Assembly (NCBI GenBank): GCA_028709215.1 | Contig: JAQVXI010000001.1 | Span: forward strand, 248,537-312,536 | DNA: 64,000 nt | Direction of reading: 5' to 3' | DNA from: Bacteroidales bacterium | Lineage (GTDB): Bacteria > Bacteroidota > Bacteroidia > Bacteroidales > UBA1402 | In this document: piece after piece, positions 10,370-21,200 of the stretch | Position numbering within the stretch: the stretch's first letter is position 1 | How the letters are laid out: each line of letters opens with the position of its first letter | Program-made: the position numbers and the translations under genes | The notes under the pieces: model-generated | The model's input: the letters and a program-made list of their open reading frames with translations, nothing else | Told to the model about the DNA's origin: nothing | The model's database searches: none

Positions 10370-12378
10370 GCTTGTTCAGAGTTTGATTCAGCCACCGGCT
10401 CAATCGCTTCGACTTCGTTTTTGTTTTCTGCTGTAAGGAGATCGCGTTTGCGTTGCTCTTCCAGGATTTCATCGGTACGTGACATCCAGGCACGTTTGCC
10501 AAAGATGCGTTCGAGGTCTTCTGCAAAAATAACTTCGCGTTCGACCAAGATATCTGCCAGCTCTTTGTGTTTGTCTCTGTGTTCCAAAAGCAGTTGTTTG
10601 GCACGTTCGTACTGACCGTATACAAGCAATTTTACTTCTTGGTCAATTTTTTCAGCGGTTTTCTCACTGTAGGGTTTTGAGAAGGAAAACTCGTTGGTAC
10701 CCGAACTGTCAAAATAACTCAGATTGCTGAGCTCACCGGACATGCCGTAATAGACGGTCATCGCATAGGCTTGCTTGGTGACGCGCTCCAAGTCGTTCAA
10801 CGCACCGGTGGAGATGCTTCCTAGGAAGACTTCTTCCGCCGCACGACCACCTAAGGTTGCACACATCTCATCCATCATTTGTTCTTTTGTAGTGAGTTGA
10901 CGCTCCTCGGGGAGATACCAGGCTGCGCCCAGGGCTTTTCCTCGTGGTACAATGGTCACTTTGATCAACGGATGTGCGTGCTCCAAGAGCCAGCTCAAGG
11001 TGGCATGGCCTGCTTCGTGCAACGCGATGGCTCTGCGTTCGGACAAGGTTGTGATTTTGTTTTTCTTTTCTAAACCACCGATGATTCGGTCTACAGCATC
11101 CAGAAAGTCCTGCTTTTGGACGGCAGATTTGCCTCCACGGGCAGCAATTAAGGCTGCTTCGTTGCAAACGTTGGCAATATCAGCACCCGAAAAGCCCGGA
11201 GTCTGTCGCGCCAGGAAGTCCGACTCGACGCTTTCGTCTATTTTTAAGGGACGCAGGTGTACGTTAAAGATGTCTTTGCGTTCGTTGATGTCGGGCAGAT
11301 CTACGTTGATCTGGCGGTCGAATCGTCCGGCGCGCAGCAGTGCTTTGTCCAGAATATCCGCACGGTTGGTTGCAGCAAGGATGATGACACCCGAATTGGA
11401 ACCAAACCCATCCATTTCTGTAAGCAATTGATTGAGTGTATTTTCACGTTCGTCGTTGGAGCCCATGTTGGGATTCTTTCCCCGAGCACGACCGACGGCA
11501 TCAATTTCGTCAATAAAAACGATGCAGGGCGCTTTTTCTTTGGCTTGTCGGAAAAGGTCTCGTACACGCGATGCACCGACACCCACAAACATTTCAACAA
11601 AATCCGATCCGGACATCGAAAAGAAGGGTACATCTGCTTCTCCTGCAACGGCTTTGGCCAATAGGGTCTTCCCGGTTCCCGGAGGGCCTACGAGCAGTGC
11701 TCCTTTGGGTATTTTACCACCCAGATCGGTGTACTTGGAAGGATTTTTAAGGAAAGCCACTATTTCTTCAACTTCTTGTTTGGCTTCGGTAAGACCCGCC
11801 ACGTCTTTGAACGTAATCCGGATGGAACCTCCCTTGTCAAAAAGCTGTGCCTTGGATTTGCCTACGCTGAATACTCCTCCGGCTCCACCGCCACCACCGG
11901 CTGCACCTCCACTCATGCGTCGCATCATGAAGATGGTCAATCCGATTAATAGCAAAAAAGGTAAAACATTGATGAGCAAGGAAAGAAAAACATCCCGGTT
12001 TTCTTTGTACGTCACTTCACCCTGATACTGGTATTTTTCCTGTATCATGCGGTGGAATTCAGCAAATTTTTCGGTAGAAGGTATGGCGATAATGATTTTT
12101 GCTCCTGCTTTGTTGCTGTCACCAAACAACGTGTCGGCAGTAATGTCATCCAAATACGCATCGACGATGTCTTTGCCTTTTTGTACGACCATGCGTGTGA
12201 CTTTTCCTTCTTTGATGTAGGTTTCCAGTTGAGTGATGGATACTTCCTTGACGGTTTCCTGATTGCTCATTAGGGAATATCCCATAATCCCCAATAAAAT
12301 GAGGGCGTAAATCCAGTAAATATTAAATTTAAACTGGGGAGGTTTTATGCCTTTTTTGTTGCTTGGATTCTTTTCCAT
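10366..12378 (-). CDS. ftsH: ATP-dependent zinc metalloprotease FtsH
   Basis: Walker [17 protein letters not shown] zinc motif; overlaps cdsA by 4 bp. Confidence 0.97.
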   Translation of the reverse strand: MEKNPSNKKGIKPPQFKFNIYWIYALILLGIMGYSLMSNQETVKEVSITQLETYIKEGKVTRMVVQKGKDIVDAYLDDITADTLFGDSNKAGAKIIIAIPSTEKFAEFHRMIQEKYQYQGEVTYKENRDVFLSLLINVLPFLLLIGLTIFMMRRMSGGAAGGGGGAGGVFSVGKSKAQLFDKGGSIRITFKDVAGLTEAKQEVEEIVAFLKNPSKYTDLGGKIPKGALLVGPPGTGKTLLAKAVAGEADVPFFSMSGSDFVEMFVGVGASRVRDLFRQAKEKAPCIVFIDEIDAVGRARGKNPNMGSNDERENTLNQLLTEMDGFGSNSGVIILAATNRADILDKALLRAGRFDRQINVDLPDINERKDIFNVHLRPLKIDESVESDFLARQTPGFSGADIANVCNEAALIAARGGKSAVQKQDFLDAVDRIIGGLEKKNKITTLSERRAIALHEAGHATLSWLLEHAHPLIKVTIVPRGKALGAAWYLPEERQLTTKEQMMDEMCATLGGRAAEEVFLGSISTGALNDLERVTKQAYAMTVYYGMSGELSNLSYFDSSGTNEFSFSKPYSEKTAEKIDQEVKLLVYGQYERAKQLLLEHRDKHKELADILVEREVIFAEDLERIFGKRAWMSRTDEILEEQRKRDLLTAENKNEVEAIEPVAESNSEQA

Positions 12379-12428
12379 TGAATGCGTGTGCTAAAAATTG
12401 ATTGTTTCGAAGTAGGATACGACATACA

Positions 12429-12785
12429 TCATACCAAATCCGGAATGTCTGTCAATTTGGCATCCGACCAGAGTTGTTCCAGTTGATACAATTGACGTGT
12501 TTCCGAATCAAAAATGTGCACCATGATGTCGCTGTAATCCATGGCAACCCATTGAGATTGGTTATATCCAGCGATTCCCATCGGTTTTTCGTGTGCGTTT
12601 TTTCGTACCTCTTCTTCGATGGAATCGCAAATGGCCATTATTTGTGTGGAAGAACTTCCCTCACAGATGACAAACCAGGAACAAAGTGCATCCAGTTTTG
12701 TCATGTCAACCAGTGTAATGCGTTTCCCTTTCTTATTCTGAATTCCTTCAATAACGTGTTTAAGCAATGATTCTGTTTCTGTCAT
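12429..12785 (-). CDS. rsfS: Ribosomal silencing factor RsfS
   Basis: KKGKRITLVDMTKLDALCSWFVICEGSSSTQ..WVAMDYSDIMVHIF; Iojap family. Confidence 0.93.
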   Translation of the reverse strand: MTETESLLKHVIEGIQNKKGKRITLVDMTKLDALCSWFVICEGSSSTQIMAICDSIEEEVRKNAHEKPMGIAGYNQSQWVAMDYSDIMVHIFDSETRQLYQLEQLWSDAKLTDIPDLV

Positions 12786-12810
12786 ATTATGATGTTAAAT
12801 GTCAATCAAA

Positions 12811-12839
12811 CAAAGATAGACCCAATCGAGTTCATTCAA
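12811..12839 (-). promoter_or_regulatory. Putative Bacteroidota primary-sigma promoter upstream of rsfS
   Basis: Minus strand TTG-N18-TATCTTTG matching TTG...TAnnTTTG; about 25 nt upstream of rsfS ATG. Confidence 0.5.
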
Positions 12840-12858
12840 CGATTGTTTTTTGTTTTTT

Positions 12859-14190
12859 TTAGTTTTTATACCGGATCCACTTCCATAATTCCTTGTAGGA
12901 TACTTTTTTTCCATACATTAGGATGCCGGTTCGGTAAATTTTGGAGGCCAGTTTGGTCGTAAAAATAAAACTCAAGACCAATAAACCGAAGGATAACAAC
13001 AATTGAGCCAGGGGCACGCCAAACGGGAGTCGAACCATCATCACAATGGGCGAGGTGATGGGGATGATCGAACACCAAAAAGCAAGCGGCCCATCCGGGT
13101 TGGATGCACTGTACATACCGGCGTACAAAGCAAATAGGACAGGTATCGTGAGTGGCAGTGTAAACTGTCCTGCATCCTCTGGGTTGTCAATCGCACTGCC
13201 AACGGCTGCAAACAACGATGCATACAGCAGATATCCTCCTAAAAAGTACAACACAAACCAAAAGGCCAAATAGCCCAAATTAAGGTTGAGCAGGACATCG
13301 ACCATTTCCATCATTTCGTTTTGTTCTGTGGGCATCACATCGTTCATCATCGTTCCTGTTCCAACACCGGCCAGGGTTTGGACTTGGTCCGCTTGTAGCT
13401 GGTCCTGGAGAATGGGACCACCGATCAGGAATAAACCGCCAAGTAGGAGAATCCAAAGCATCACCTGTGTAAGTCCGACCATGGCAATTCCGATGATTTT
13501 TCCCATCATCAGTTCAAAGGGCTTTACGGAAGAGACGATGATCTCGACAATCCGATTGGTTTTTTCTTCAATGACCCCGCTCATGACCATTGATCCGTAG
13601 GCGAATATAAAGATGTAAATAATCATGGTGCTGATCATTCCGATGATCATGGCAAGCTCGGAAGAACTGGATTTTTCGGCACCCGATTCATCCCATCGTA
13701 TGGTACGGATGCGTACATCGGCCGAGCTGTTTTCGATGATTTCCTTGAGGCCGGGGATTTGATACGAATTGATTTTCTCGTTGCGGGCCAATTCGTCCAA
13801 TTGACTTTCCAGAAACCCTTTGAGTCCCATTTCAATTTGTTTTTCCGAATACAGTCGTACCTGACTGCTGTCGTTGCTCAGATTGCCTTCGATGTAAAGA
13901 TAGGCATAGGCTTCCGGATCTTGTTGCTTCATGGACTCGTACGAAGTGAAGATCTCCGGTGCAACACGAAATTGATATTGCTCGTTGCTTTTGAGTCGGT
14001 CGAAGTAGTGTCCACTGACATCGGTTACTGCAATGTGTTTGACTGTGTCGTCTTTTACCATAGAGAGCAGTAAGGGGACAGCGATGAGTGCAATGAGTAG
14101 GAATGGGGTGAGAAATGTCAGCAAAAGAAACGATTTCTTGCGTACACGCGTCAGGTATTCTCGTGCGATGATTAGGCCTAGTTTGCTCAT
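12859..14190 (-). CDS. ABC transporter permease, NatB/YhaP type
   Basis: N-terminal KLGLIIAREYLTRVRKKSFLLLTFLTPFLL, then a multi-TM C-terminal half; ABC-2 family. Confidence 0.85.
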   Translation of the reverse strand: MSKLGLIIAREYLTRVRKKSFLLLTFLTPFLLIALIAVPLLLSMVKDDTVKHIAVTDVSGHYFDRLKSNEQYQFRVAPEIFTSYESMKQQDPEAYAYLYIEGNLSNDSSQVRLYSEKQIEMGLKGFLESQLDELARNEKINSYQIPGLKEIIENSSADVRIRTIRWDESGAEKSSSSELAMIIGMISTMIIYIFIFAYGSMVMSGVIEEKTNRIVEIIVSSVKPFELMMGKIIGIAMVGLTQVMLWILLLGGLFLIGGPILQDQLQADQVQTLAGVGTGTMMNDVMPTEQNEMMEMVDVLLNLNLGYLAFWFVLYFLGGYLLYASLFAAVGSAIDNPEDAGQFTLPLTIPVLFALYAGMYSASNPDGPLAFWCSIIPITSPIVMMVRLPFGVPLAQLLLSFGLLVLSFIFTTKLASKIYRTGILMYGKKVSYKELWKWIRYKN

Positions 14191-15089
14191 GATTGTACGG
14201 TTTGAATAAAAATGTCATTCATGGTGGGTAATTCTTCTTCAAAAGCACGGATGTCCATGTGTTCGGATAGATGGCGCAGGAAAGCACCGGTCTCCATATC
14301 CACGTTTTTTTGTATGCGCAAGTGCATGGAGTCGTGTCTGGTTTCCGAGCGAAGAATCTGATACGTCGGATTCTCTTTTAGTGAATCGGTTGGGCGTATA
14401 CGTAGGCGATAGATGCCTTGATTGTGTGCTTGCCGTATCTCCTCTACGTTGCCTTGCAGTACGACCTTTGAGGTGTGTATCAGGCTGATGGAGTCACAGA
14501 TTTCTTCGACCGATGCCATGTTGTGTGTTGAAAACAAGATGGTTGCTCCGTTCGCCTTTAATTGAAGGATTTCATCTTTCAGCAATTGTGCATTGACCGG
14601 GTCAAAACCGCTGAAGGGTTCGTCAAAAATCAGCAGCTTGGGCTCGTGCAAAATGGTAATGATAAACTGAATCTTTTGTTGCATGCCCTTGGACAATTCT
14701 TCGAGTTTTTTATCCCTCCAATGCCCGATGTCAAATTTGTCAAACCAGTAGTTCAGCCGTTTCTGAGCATCTGATTTGCTTAAGCCCTTGAGTCGTGCCA
14801 GATACGTGGCTTGTTCTCCAACTTTCATTTTTTTGTACAGGCCTCGCTCTTCGGGCAGGTAGCCGATGTGTTGAATGTCATCCGCTTTCATCGGACGTCC
14901 TTCCCAGCGAACGATGCCTTGATCGGGAGCGGTGATGCGGTTGATGATGCGGATAAGGGTTGTTTTACCAGCCCCGTTTGGACCCAAAAGTCCATAAATT
15001 TTTTGTGCTGGAACGTGTACGCTGACATCATTGAGCGCAAGATGTTCCGCATAACGTTTGACCAGGTTTTCAGCTTCGATGGCGTACAT
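14187..15089 (-). CDS. ABC transporter ATP-binding protein, NatA type
   Basis: Walker A GPNGAGKTT, LSKGMQQKIQ signature, LLIFDEPFSGFDP Walker B. Confidence 0.93.
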   Translation of the reverse strand: MYAIEAENLVKRYAEHLALNDVSVHVPAQKIYGLLGPNGAGKTTLIRIINRITAPDQGIVRWEGRPMKADDIQHIGYLPEERGLYKKMKVGEQATYLARLKGLSKSDAQKRLNYWFDKFDIGHWRDKKLEELSKGMQQKIQFIITILHEPKLLIFDEPFSGFDPVNAQLLKDEILQLKANGATILFSTHNMASVEEICDSISLIHTSKVVLQGNVEEIRQAHNQGIYRLRIRPTDSLKENPTYQILRSETRHDSMHLRIQKNVDMETGAFLRHLSEHMDIRAFEEELPTMNDIFIQTVQS

Positions 15090-15104
15090 AGTATTTTTTA
15101 TGTT

Positions 15105-17072
15105 TCAATGGTGTACAACAATGCGTTCGCCCAAATAGCGGGCAATGTCTTTTTTGATTTCCAAAAGATCTTGAATTTGTACAAAGAGTTCGTGGATCTT
15201 TGTCTCGTCTTTGGTTCCGGTAGCCTTTCTTAGTTCGCCGTGTAGGGCTTGCAACTCCGCATCAACCAATGCGTATTTTAAGTCGAGTAAAATGTGTGGA
15301 ATGAGTTCATCCAAACGGTTTTTCTCTTCTACGACTTCTTGAAAACGATGGTGTATTTTACTTAACTCATAGGGCTCACTGATCATGTTTGCAGCGACCC
15401 TGCTGATTTCCGGATCACGGTGATTGATAAAATACCGCTGGGGTTCAAAGTTGCTTTGTTCGGATTTTTCAATGGCTTCTTGTAAAATACGCTGATAGAT
15501 AGGGTTTTCGAGTTGTATCTCATCCTGCTCAAGTTCCTGTGCAATGTATGCCAACACGGTAACGGCTGGCTTGCCTTGCTGAAGGGTGTCTGAAACAAAA
15601 ATCGCGTCATTTCCGTAACGAAGGATGTGTTTGATGATGTTGGCTTCGTACGGATCAAATCGACTCTGTTGGATTACCGTCTCGTTGGATGCTTGTTTGG
15701 GTGCGATAGGAGTCGTCGTATGGGTGTTTTGGGGCGTGTTTCGTGTTGCAGCGGTTGCCCCAGGTGTTTCGGCTCTGCGTCGTTTTCCGACTTCTTTAAA
15801 GAGTAGGGCCTCACTAAATTCCAATTGACGACTGCATTCACGGATGTATACCTGTCTTGTGATGTCGTCCGAAATCAATGCGATGCTTTCTACAATATCT
15901 TGAATGAGATTGGCTCGGGCAATGGGGTCACTACCGGCATCCTTTAATAAGATGTCTGTTTTGAACTTAATGAAGTCCGTTTCGTGCTCTTTTAGGTATT
16001 GAGCAAACGCACTGGCACTGCATTTCTTCGAAAAAGAGTCCGGATCTTCGCCATCCGGTAGCAACAGCACACGAATGTTGAGGCCTTCCTCCAACAGCAT
16101 GTTGATGCCTTTTAAGGAAGCCTTAATTCCGGCTGCATCTCCATCATACAAAACCGTTACGTTGTTTGTGAATCTGTGAATCAGGCGTATCTGTCCATGT
16201 GTCAGTGCAGTTCCCGAAGAAGAGACTACGTTTTCTATTCCTGCCTGATGCATGGATATAACGTCGGTGTATCCTTCGACCAGATAGCAGCGGTCCTGTT
16301 TTGCAATGGCTTGCTTTGCAAAATAGATGCCGTAGAGTTCATTGCTTTTGTGATAGATTTCGGATTCGGGTGAGTTGACGTATTTGGCCGATTTTTCGTG
16401 CTGTTTCAGGATGCGCCCACCGAATGCAACGACTTTGCCGGATAAGGTGTGCACCGGAAAGATGACACGTCCGCGGTATCGGTCGTGGAGCTCTTGTTTG
16501 TCGTTGATCAGTGATAAGCCGGTACGAACCAGATAATCTTTTTGATACCCTTTGGCCAAGGCTTCTTTGGAAAAGGGATCCCAGGCTTCCAATGAAAATC
16601 CAAGTTGAAACTTGCGCAGGATATCTTCTCGAAAACCGCGTTCTCTGAAATAGCCCAAACCCAGCGATTTGCCTTCTGCGTGTTCAAACAGAATGCGACT
16701 GAAATAGTCACGGGCAAATTCATTGAGAATGAACATGCTCTCCCGGTCGTTTTGACTTTGCTGTTCTTCCGGACTGAGCGCGCGTTCTTTTATTTCTACA
16801 TTGTATTTGTGAGCCAGCCATTTGAGCGCTTCGTAGTAGGAGAGTTGTTCGTGCTCCATGATGAAGTGAACCACATTGCCCCCTTTACCGCAACTGAAAC
16901 ATTTACATATGCCTTTGGACGGGGAAACACTAAAGGAAGGTGTTCGCTCATCGTGAAACGGGCACAGGCCGGTAAAGTTGACACCTCGCTTGCGCAGGGT
17001 AACAAATTCTCCGACCACTTCCTCAATGCGGGCGGCGTCTAAAATTCGGTCTATGGTGACCTGATCAATCAT
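15105..17072 (-). CDS. dnaG: DNA primase
   Basis: MIDQVTIDRILDAARIEEVVGEF, CHC2 zinc finger CPFHDERTPSFSVSPSKGICKCFSC, TOPRIM VEGYTDVISMHQAG. Confidence 0.96.
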   Translation of the reverse strand: MIDQVTIDRILDAARIEEVVGEFVTLRKRGVNFTGLCPFHDERTPSFSVSPSKGICKCFSCGKGGNVVHFIMEHEQLSYYEALKWLAHKYNVEIKERALSPEEQQSQNDRESMFILNEFARDYFSRILFEHAEGKSLGLGYFRERGFREDILRKFQLGFSLEAWDPFSKEALAKGYQKDYLVRTGLSLINDKQELHDRYRGRVIFPVHTLSGKVVAFGGRILKQHEKSAKYVNSPESEIYHKSNELYGIYFAKQAIAKQDRCYLVEGYTDVISMHQAGIENVVSSSGTALTHGQIRLIHRFTNNVTVLYDGDAAGIKASLKGINMLLEEGLNIRVLLLPDGEDPDSFSKKCSASAFAQYLKEHETDFIKFKTDILLKDAGSDPIARANLIQDIVESIALISDDITRQVYIRECSRQLEFSEALLFKEVGKRRRAETPGATAATRNTPQNTHTTTPIAPKQASNETVIQQSRFDPYEANIIKHILRYGNDAIFVSDTLQQGKPAVTVLAYIAQELEQDEIQLENPIYQRILQEAIEKSEQSNFEPQRYFINHRDPEISRVAANMISEPYELSKIHHRFQEVVEEKNRLDELIPHILLDLKYALVDAELQALHGELRKATGTKDETKIHELFVQIQDLLEIKKDIARYLGERIVVHH

Positions 17073-17266
17073 GTTGGATGTTCGCGTTAGAAATGCCCAG
17101 CGAAGATACAAAAGTTCAAACGAATTCGATACCGCCAGTTCGACTTATTTAACCCGTTGGTTGGCGTTGCTCTCAGCCGCTTATCTTTTTCACACCGTCG
17201 CTCCCCACGATCAATACAATAAGTTGCACTAGGATTTTCCACAATTTTTGGCAATTTTTGATTTAT

Positions 17267-17278
17267 TTGTATATACAA
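17267..17278. promoter_or_regulatory. 12-bp perfect palindrome TTGTATATACAA upstream of rhaB
   Basis: Perfect inverted symmetry; contains the TGTATATACA core reported for HutC-type GntR operators; sits just upstream of a putative promoter. Confidence 0.45.
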
Positions 17279-17279
17279 C

Positions 17280-17313
17280 TTGATGGGTTTTCAAAAAAAG
17301 AAACCTATTTTTG
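17280..17313 (+). promoter_or_regulatory. Putative promoter for the rha operon
   Basis: TTG (17280-17282), N23, TATTTTTG (17306-17313), matching the TAnnTTTG -7 element; spacing slightly long. Confidence 0.35.
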
Positions 17314-17333
17314 TCACATACAAACTATATGCC

Positions 17334-18806
17334 ATGCAAACGTATACTTTTCTAGCGTTCGACTTGGGAGCTACCAGCGGACGATCCATTTTGGCCACAT
17401 TAACCAATGGAAAACTCGAAACCAAAGAACTCACTCGATTTCCAAATACAATCATGCCGATTCATGGCAAGTTTTATTGGAATATTTATGGATTGTACGA
17501 TTCGTTAAAAGAGGGAATGAAAGCCGCTGCGGCTTTGAATATCAAAATCGATGCCATTGGGATTGATACTTGGGGTGTGGACTTTGTTTATGTGGGTAAA
17601 GATGGGGCTTTTCTAGGTTGCCCAAGAGCTTATCGGGATCCTTATACCGATGGTGCACCGGAGGCGTTTTTTAAATTAGTACCCCGCAAAGAAGTGTATG
17701 AGCGTACCGGAATTCAGATTATGAATTTCAACAGCTTATACCAATTATATGCGGCAACTCAGGAGGGATCCTCTGCCATTGAGGCGGCAGAACGCATCTT
17801 GTTCATCCCCGATGCGCTTACCTATATGCTCACCGGAAAAATGATCTGTGAGTATACCATCGCCTCGACGTCTCAATTTTTGAACCCGATCAACAAACAA
17901 TTTGACGAAAAATTGCTCAACGCTGCCGGGGTCAAATCGAGTATGTTGCCTGAAATAACACATCCGGGAACGGTTGTCGGAAACATTACACCTGCCTTGG
18001 CCGAAGAAACCGGATTGGGCCCGGTGCCGGTAGTCGCCGTCGCCGGACACGATACAGGATCTGCGATTGCTGCCATTCCTGCCGAAAACGAGCGTTTTGC
18101 CTATCTCAGTTCGGGCACTTGGTCGTTGATGGGTATTGAAGTCATCGATCCGATCATCAGCGAGGCTTCCTTTGAAATGAACTTTACCAACGAAGGAGGG
18201 GTGGATGGCACGACCCGTTTTTTGAAAAATATTACCGGCATGTGGCTCTTAGAGCAGTGCCGCAAGGAATGGGAAAAAGAAGGAACCAGTTACACTTATC
18301 CGACCATCGTTGAGTTGGCTTCGGCTTCGGAAGGCTTCCGTTGCTTAGTCAATCCGGATCATCCTTCGTTTGCCAATCCGGTGAGTATGACGCAGGCCAT
18401 TGCGCAGTATTGTACATCCACGGGTCAACCCGTACCACAGAATCACTCACAATACATCCGATGTATTTTTGACAGTCTGGCATTGAAATACCGTGAAGTA
18501 TTACAAAAATTACAACAAGTTGCCCCTTTCCAAATTGAAAAGTTGCACATTATCGGTGGAGGTGCCCAAAACAAACTGCTCAATCAATTCACAGCCAACG
18601 CCATTGGTCTACCCGTTGTGGCTGGACCTTCGGAGGCAACAGCCATCGGAAATATCATGATGCAGGCCAAAGCATTGGGCGCTGTTTCCGACTTGTTGGA
18701 TATGCGGTCGGTGATTCGTCAATCAATCACTCCTACAGTCTTTATCCCTCAGGATTCAACGGCATGGGAAATGGCCTATAAGAAATTTTTGAGCGTATTA
18801 AAATAA
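17334..18806 (+). CDS. rhaB: Rhamnulokinase
   Basis: FGGY kinase: FLAFDLGATSGRSILATL, GIDTWGVDFVYV, HDTGSAIAAIPAE, LHIIGGGAQNKLLNQFTANAIG; start at 17334. Confidence 0.93.
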   Translation: MQTYTFLAFDLGATSGRSILATLTNGKLETKELTRFPNTIMPIHGKFYWNIYGLYDSLKEGMKAAAALNIKIDAIGIDTWGVDFVYVGKDGAFLGCPRAYRDPYTDGAPEAFFKLVPRKEVYERTGIQIMNFNSLYQLYAATQEGSSAIEAAERILFIPDALTYMLTGKMICEYTIASTSQFLNPINKQFDEKLLNAAGVKSSMLPEITHPGTVVGNITPALAEETGLGPVPVVAVAGHDTGSAIAAIPAENERFAYLSSGTWSLMGIEVIDPIISEASFEMNFTNEGGVDGTTRFLKNITGMWLLEQCRKEWEKEGTSYTYPTIVELASASEGFRCLVNPDHPSFANPVSMTQAIAQYCTSTGQPVPQNHSQYIRCIFDSLALKYREVLQKLQQVAPFQIEKLHIIGGGAQNKLLNQFTANAIGLPVVAGPSEATAIGNIMMQAKALGAVSDLLDMRSVIRQSITPTVFIPQDSTAWEMAYKKFLSVLK

Positions 18807-18834
18807 CTATTCATCACTTAACACATCTTATATT

Positions 18835-20091
18835 ATGGTAAAAGAACAAATGGTAAAATCCGCTTACGACATTGCGAAGGAACGCTACGCAGCGGTTGGC
18901 GTTGATACGGAAGCTGTCATTGAAAAACTGGGTAAGATTTCTCTATCCATGCATTGCTGGCAGGCGGATGACGTGACGGGTTTTGAAAACCCGGATGGTC
19001 AATTGACCGGTGGAATCCAGGCAACGGGTAATTATCCCGGCAAAGCACGCAACATTGAGGAACTGCGTGCCGATATTTTAAAAGCGGCCTCATTGGTTCC
19101 TGGTCAACACCGTTTGAACCTACATGCAATTTATGGGGATTTTGGTGGAAAATTTGTCGATCGCGATCAATTGGAACCCAAACATTTTGAAAGCTGGATG
19201 AAATGGGCCAAAGAAAACGGATTCAAACTGGATTTTAACTCGACTTCTTTTTCTCACCCCAAATCGGGCGAATTGACTTTAGCCAATCCCAATCCTGAAA
19301 TTCGCAACTTCTGGATCGAGCACACCAAACGTTGTCGTGCCATTGCCGAGGAAATGGGTAAATATCAAGGTTCTCCTTGTGTGATGAATCTGTGGATTCA
19401 TGACGGAAGCAAGGATCAAACGGTCAATCGTTTGGAATACCGTCGTCTTTTGAAAGAATCGTTGGATGAAATCTTCTCCATCAAATACGACAACATGAAA
19501 GATTGCATCGAAGCCAAATTGTTCGGCATTGGTGCAGAAAGTTATACCGTCGGTTCGTATGATTTCTATTTGGGTTATGGTGCGAAAAACAACAAAATTG
19601 TAACATTGGATACGGGTCATTTCCATTTGACAGAAAGCATTGCCGATAAAATTTCCTCTTTGTTGTTGTTTACACCGGAAATCATGTTGCACGTAAGTCG
19701 CCCCATCCGTTGGGACTCTGACCATGTAACGTTGATGAACGATGATACGCTGGATTTGGCCAAAGAAATTGTTCGCAGCAATGCCCTGGATCGAACCAAC
19801 ATAGGTTTGGATTATTTTGATGCATCCATCAACCGTATTGGAGCCTATGTAATCGGTATGCGTGCGACGCAAAAAAGTTTCTTGCTGGCCTTGTTGGAAC
19901 CCATTGAAATGCTGCGCAAGTACGAAGCCGATGGCAAGTATTTCGAACGCCTGGCTGTCTTGGAAGAAGGAAAGAGCATGCCTTGGAATGCAGTATGGGA
20001 TATGTTCTGCTTGAAAAATAACGTACCTGTTGGGGATGATTACATTGCGAACATCCAGCAATACGAAACAGACGTTACGATCAAACGATAA
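18835..20091 (+). CDS. rhaA: L-rhamnose isomerase
   Basis: SMHCWQADDVTGFE, NLWIHDGSKD, DTGHFHLTESIADKISSLLLF, HVSRPIRWDSDHV. Confidence 0.96.
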   Translation: MVKEQMVKSAYDIAKERYAAVGVDTEAVIEKLGKISLSMHCWQADDVTGFENPDGQLTGGIQATGNYPGKARNIEELRADILKAASLVPGQHRLNLHAIYGDFGGKFVDRDQLEPKHFESWMKWAKENGFKLDFNSTSFSHPKSGELTLANPNPEIRNFWIEHTKRCRAIAEEMGKYQGSPCVMNLWIHDGSKDQTVNRLEYRRLLKESLDEIFSIKYDNMKDCIEAKLFGIGAESYTVGSYDFYLGYGAKNNKIVTLDTGHFHLTESIADKISSLLLFTPEIMLHVSRPIRWDSDHVTLMNDDTLDLAKEIVRSNALDRTNIGLDYFDASINRIGAYVIGMRATQKSFLLALLEPIEMLRKYEADGKYFERLAVLEEGKSMPWNAVWDMFCLKNNVPVGDDYIANIQQYETDVTIKR

Positions 20092-20103
20092 TCAAGTCAT
20101 ACC

Positions 20104-21138
20104 ATGAATACTGCACTTGGATTATTGATCATCGCCATCGGGAGTTTTGGACAATCCAGCTCCTATGTGCCGATCAACAAAGTGAAAAATTGGGCATGGG
20201 AGACGTTCTGGCTAGTCCAGGGCGTCTTTGCCTGGTTGGTTTTCCCCTTATTGGGAGCCTTGTTGGCTGTACCCGAAGGGTCCAGTCTGTTTGAGTTGCT
20301 CAATGTGGATTCGGCTGCTGCTTTGAAGGCCATCTTTTATGGTGTGCTTTGGGGAGTAGGTGGATTGACGTTTGGTTTATCGATGCGTTATCTTGGTGTG
20401 GCAATGGGGCAGTCCATTTCGTTGGGTACTTGTTCCGCCTTTGGCACCCTAATTCCTGCCATGTTTTTTGACAAAAAAGATTTGCTGCACGGAGAGGGGT
20501 TGATCTTGTTGATCGGTGTCATGATTACGTTGGCCGGTATTGCGGTCATCGGCTATGCAGGTACGTTGCGTTCTAAGAATATGACCGACGAAGAAAAGAA
20601 AGCGGCGGTCAAGGATTTTGCGTTGACCAAAGGTTTGTTGGTTGCTTTGTTGGCCGGTGTAATGAGTGCTTGTTTTGCACTTGGCTTGGGTGCCGGAGAA
20701 CCCATTGCTGAGGCCGCTCGTTCTCAGGGAGCCAGTGACTTGTTTGCCACGTTGCCGGCCACCTTTATGGTCACACTGGGCGGATTCTTTACCAATGCGG
20801 TGTATTGCTTGTACCAAAATTATAAAAACAAAACATTCACCGATTACACGAAGATCTCGTCTTCCGTATGGATTAATAATTTATTGTTTACGGCCTTGGC
20901 CGGCGTATTGTGGTACTCGCAGTTCTTTGGACTGTCGGTTGGAAAAAGCTTCCTTGCTGACAATGCTGTGATGATTGCATTCTCCTGGTCTATTTTGATG
21001 GCACTCAACGTAACCTTCAGCAACGTTTGGGGGATTGTGTTGAAAGAATGGAAAGGCGTATCGGCAAATACCATCCGGGTTCTTATACTGGGATTGGCTA
21101 TTCTGATTTTTTCGGTCTTCTTCCCAAATTTCTTTTAA
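20104..21138 (+). CDS. rhaT: L-rhamnose/H+ symporter
   Basis: 10-TM protein; GSFGQSSSYVPINKVKNWAWETFWLVQGVFAW and GVLWGVGGLTFGLSMRYLGVAMGQSISLG. Confidence 0.94.
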   Translation: MNTALGLLIIAIGSFGQSSSYVPINKVKNWAWETFWLVQGVFAWLVFPLLGALLAVPEGSSLFELLNVDSAAALKAIFYGVLWGVGGLTFGLSMRYLGVAMGQSISLGTCSAFGTLIPAMFFDKKDLLHGEGLILLIGVMITLAGIAVIGYAGTLRSKNMTDEEKKAAVKDFALTKGLLVALLAGVMSACFALGLGAGEPIAEAARSQGASDLFATLPATFMVTLGGFFTNAVYCLYQNYKNKTFTDYTKISSSVWINNLLFTALAGVLWYSQFFGLSVGKSFLADNAVMIAFSWSILMALNVTFSNVWGIVLKEWKGVSANTIRVLILGLAILIFSVFFPNFF

Positions 21139-21150
21139 AATTCAGTATCT

Positions 21151-21181
21151 TGGGCTGCAATTTCGATTGCAGCCCATTTTG
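21151..21181 (+). terminator. Rho-independent terminator after rhaT
   Basis: Perfect 11-bp stem TGGGCTGCAAT / ATTGCAGCCCA with a TTCG tetraloop, followed by TTTTG. Confidence 0.75.
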
Positions 21182-21200
21182 TATCCATACATTTGCTGAA

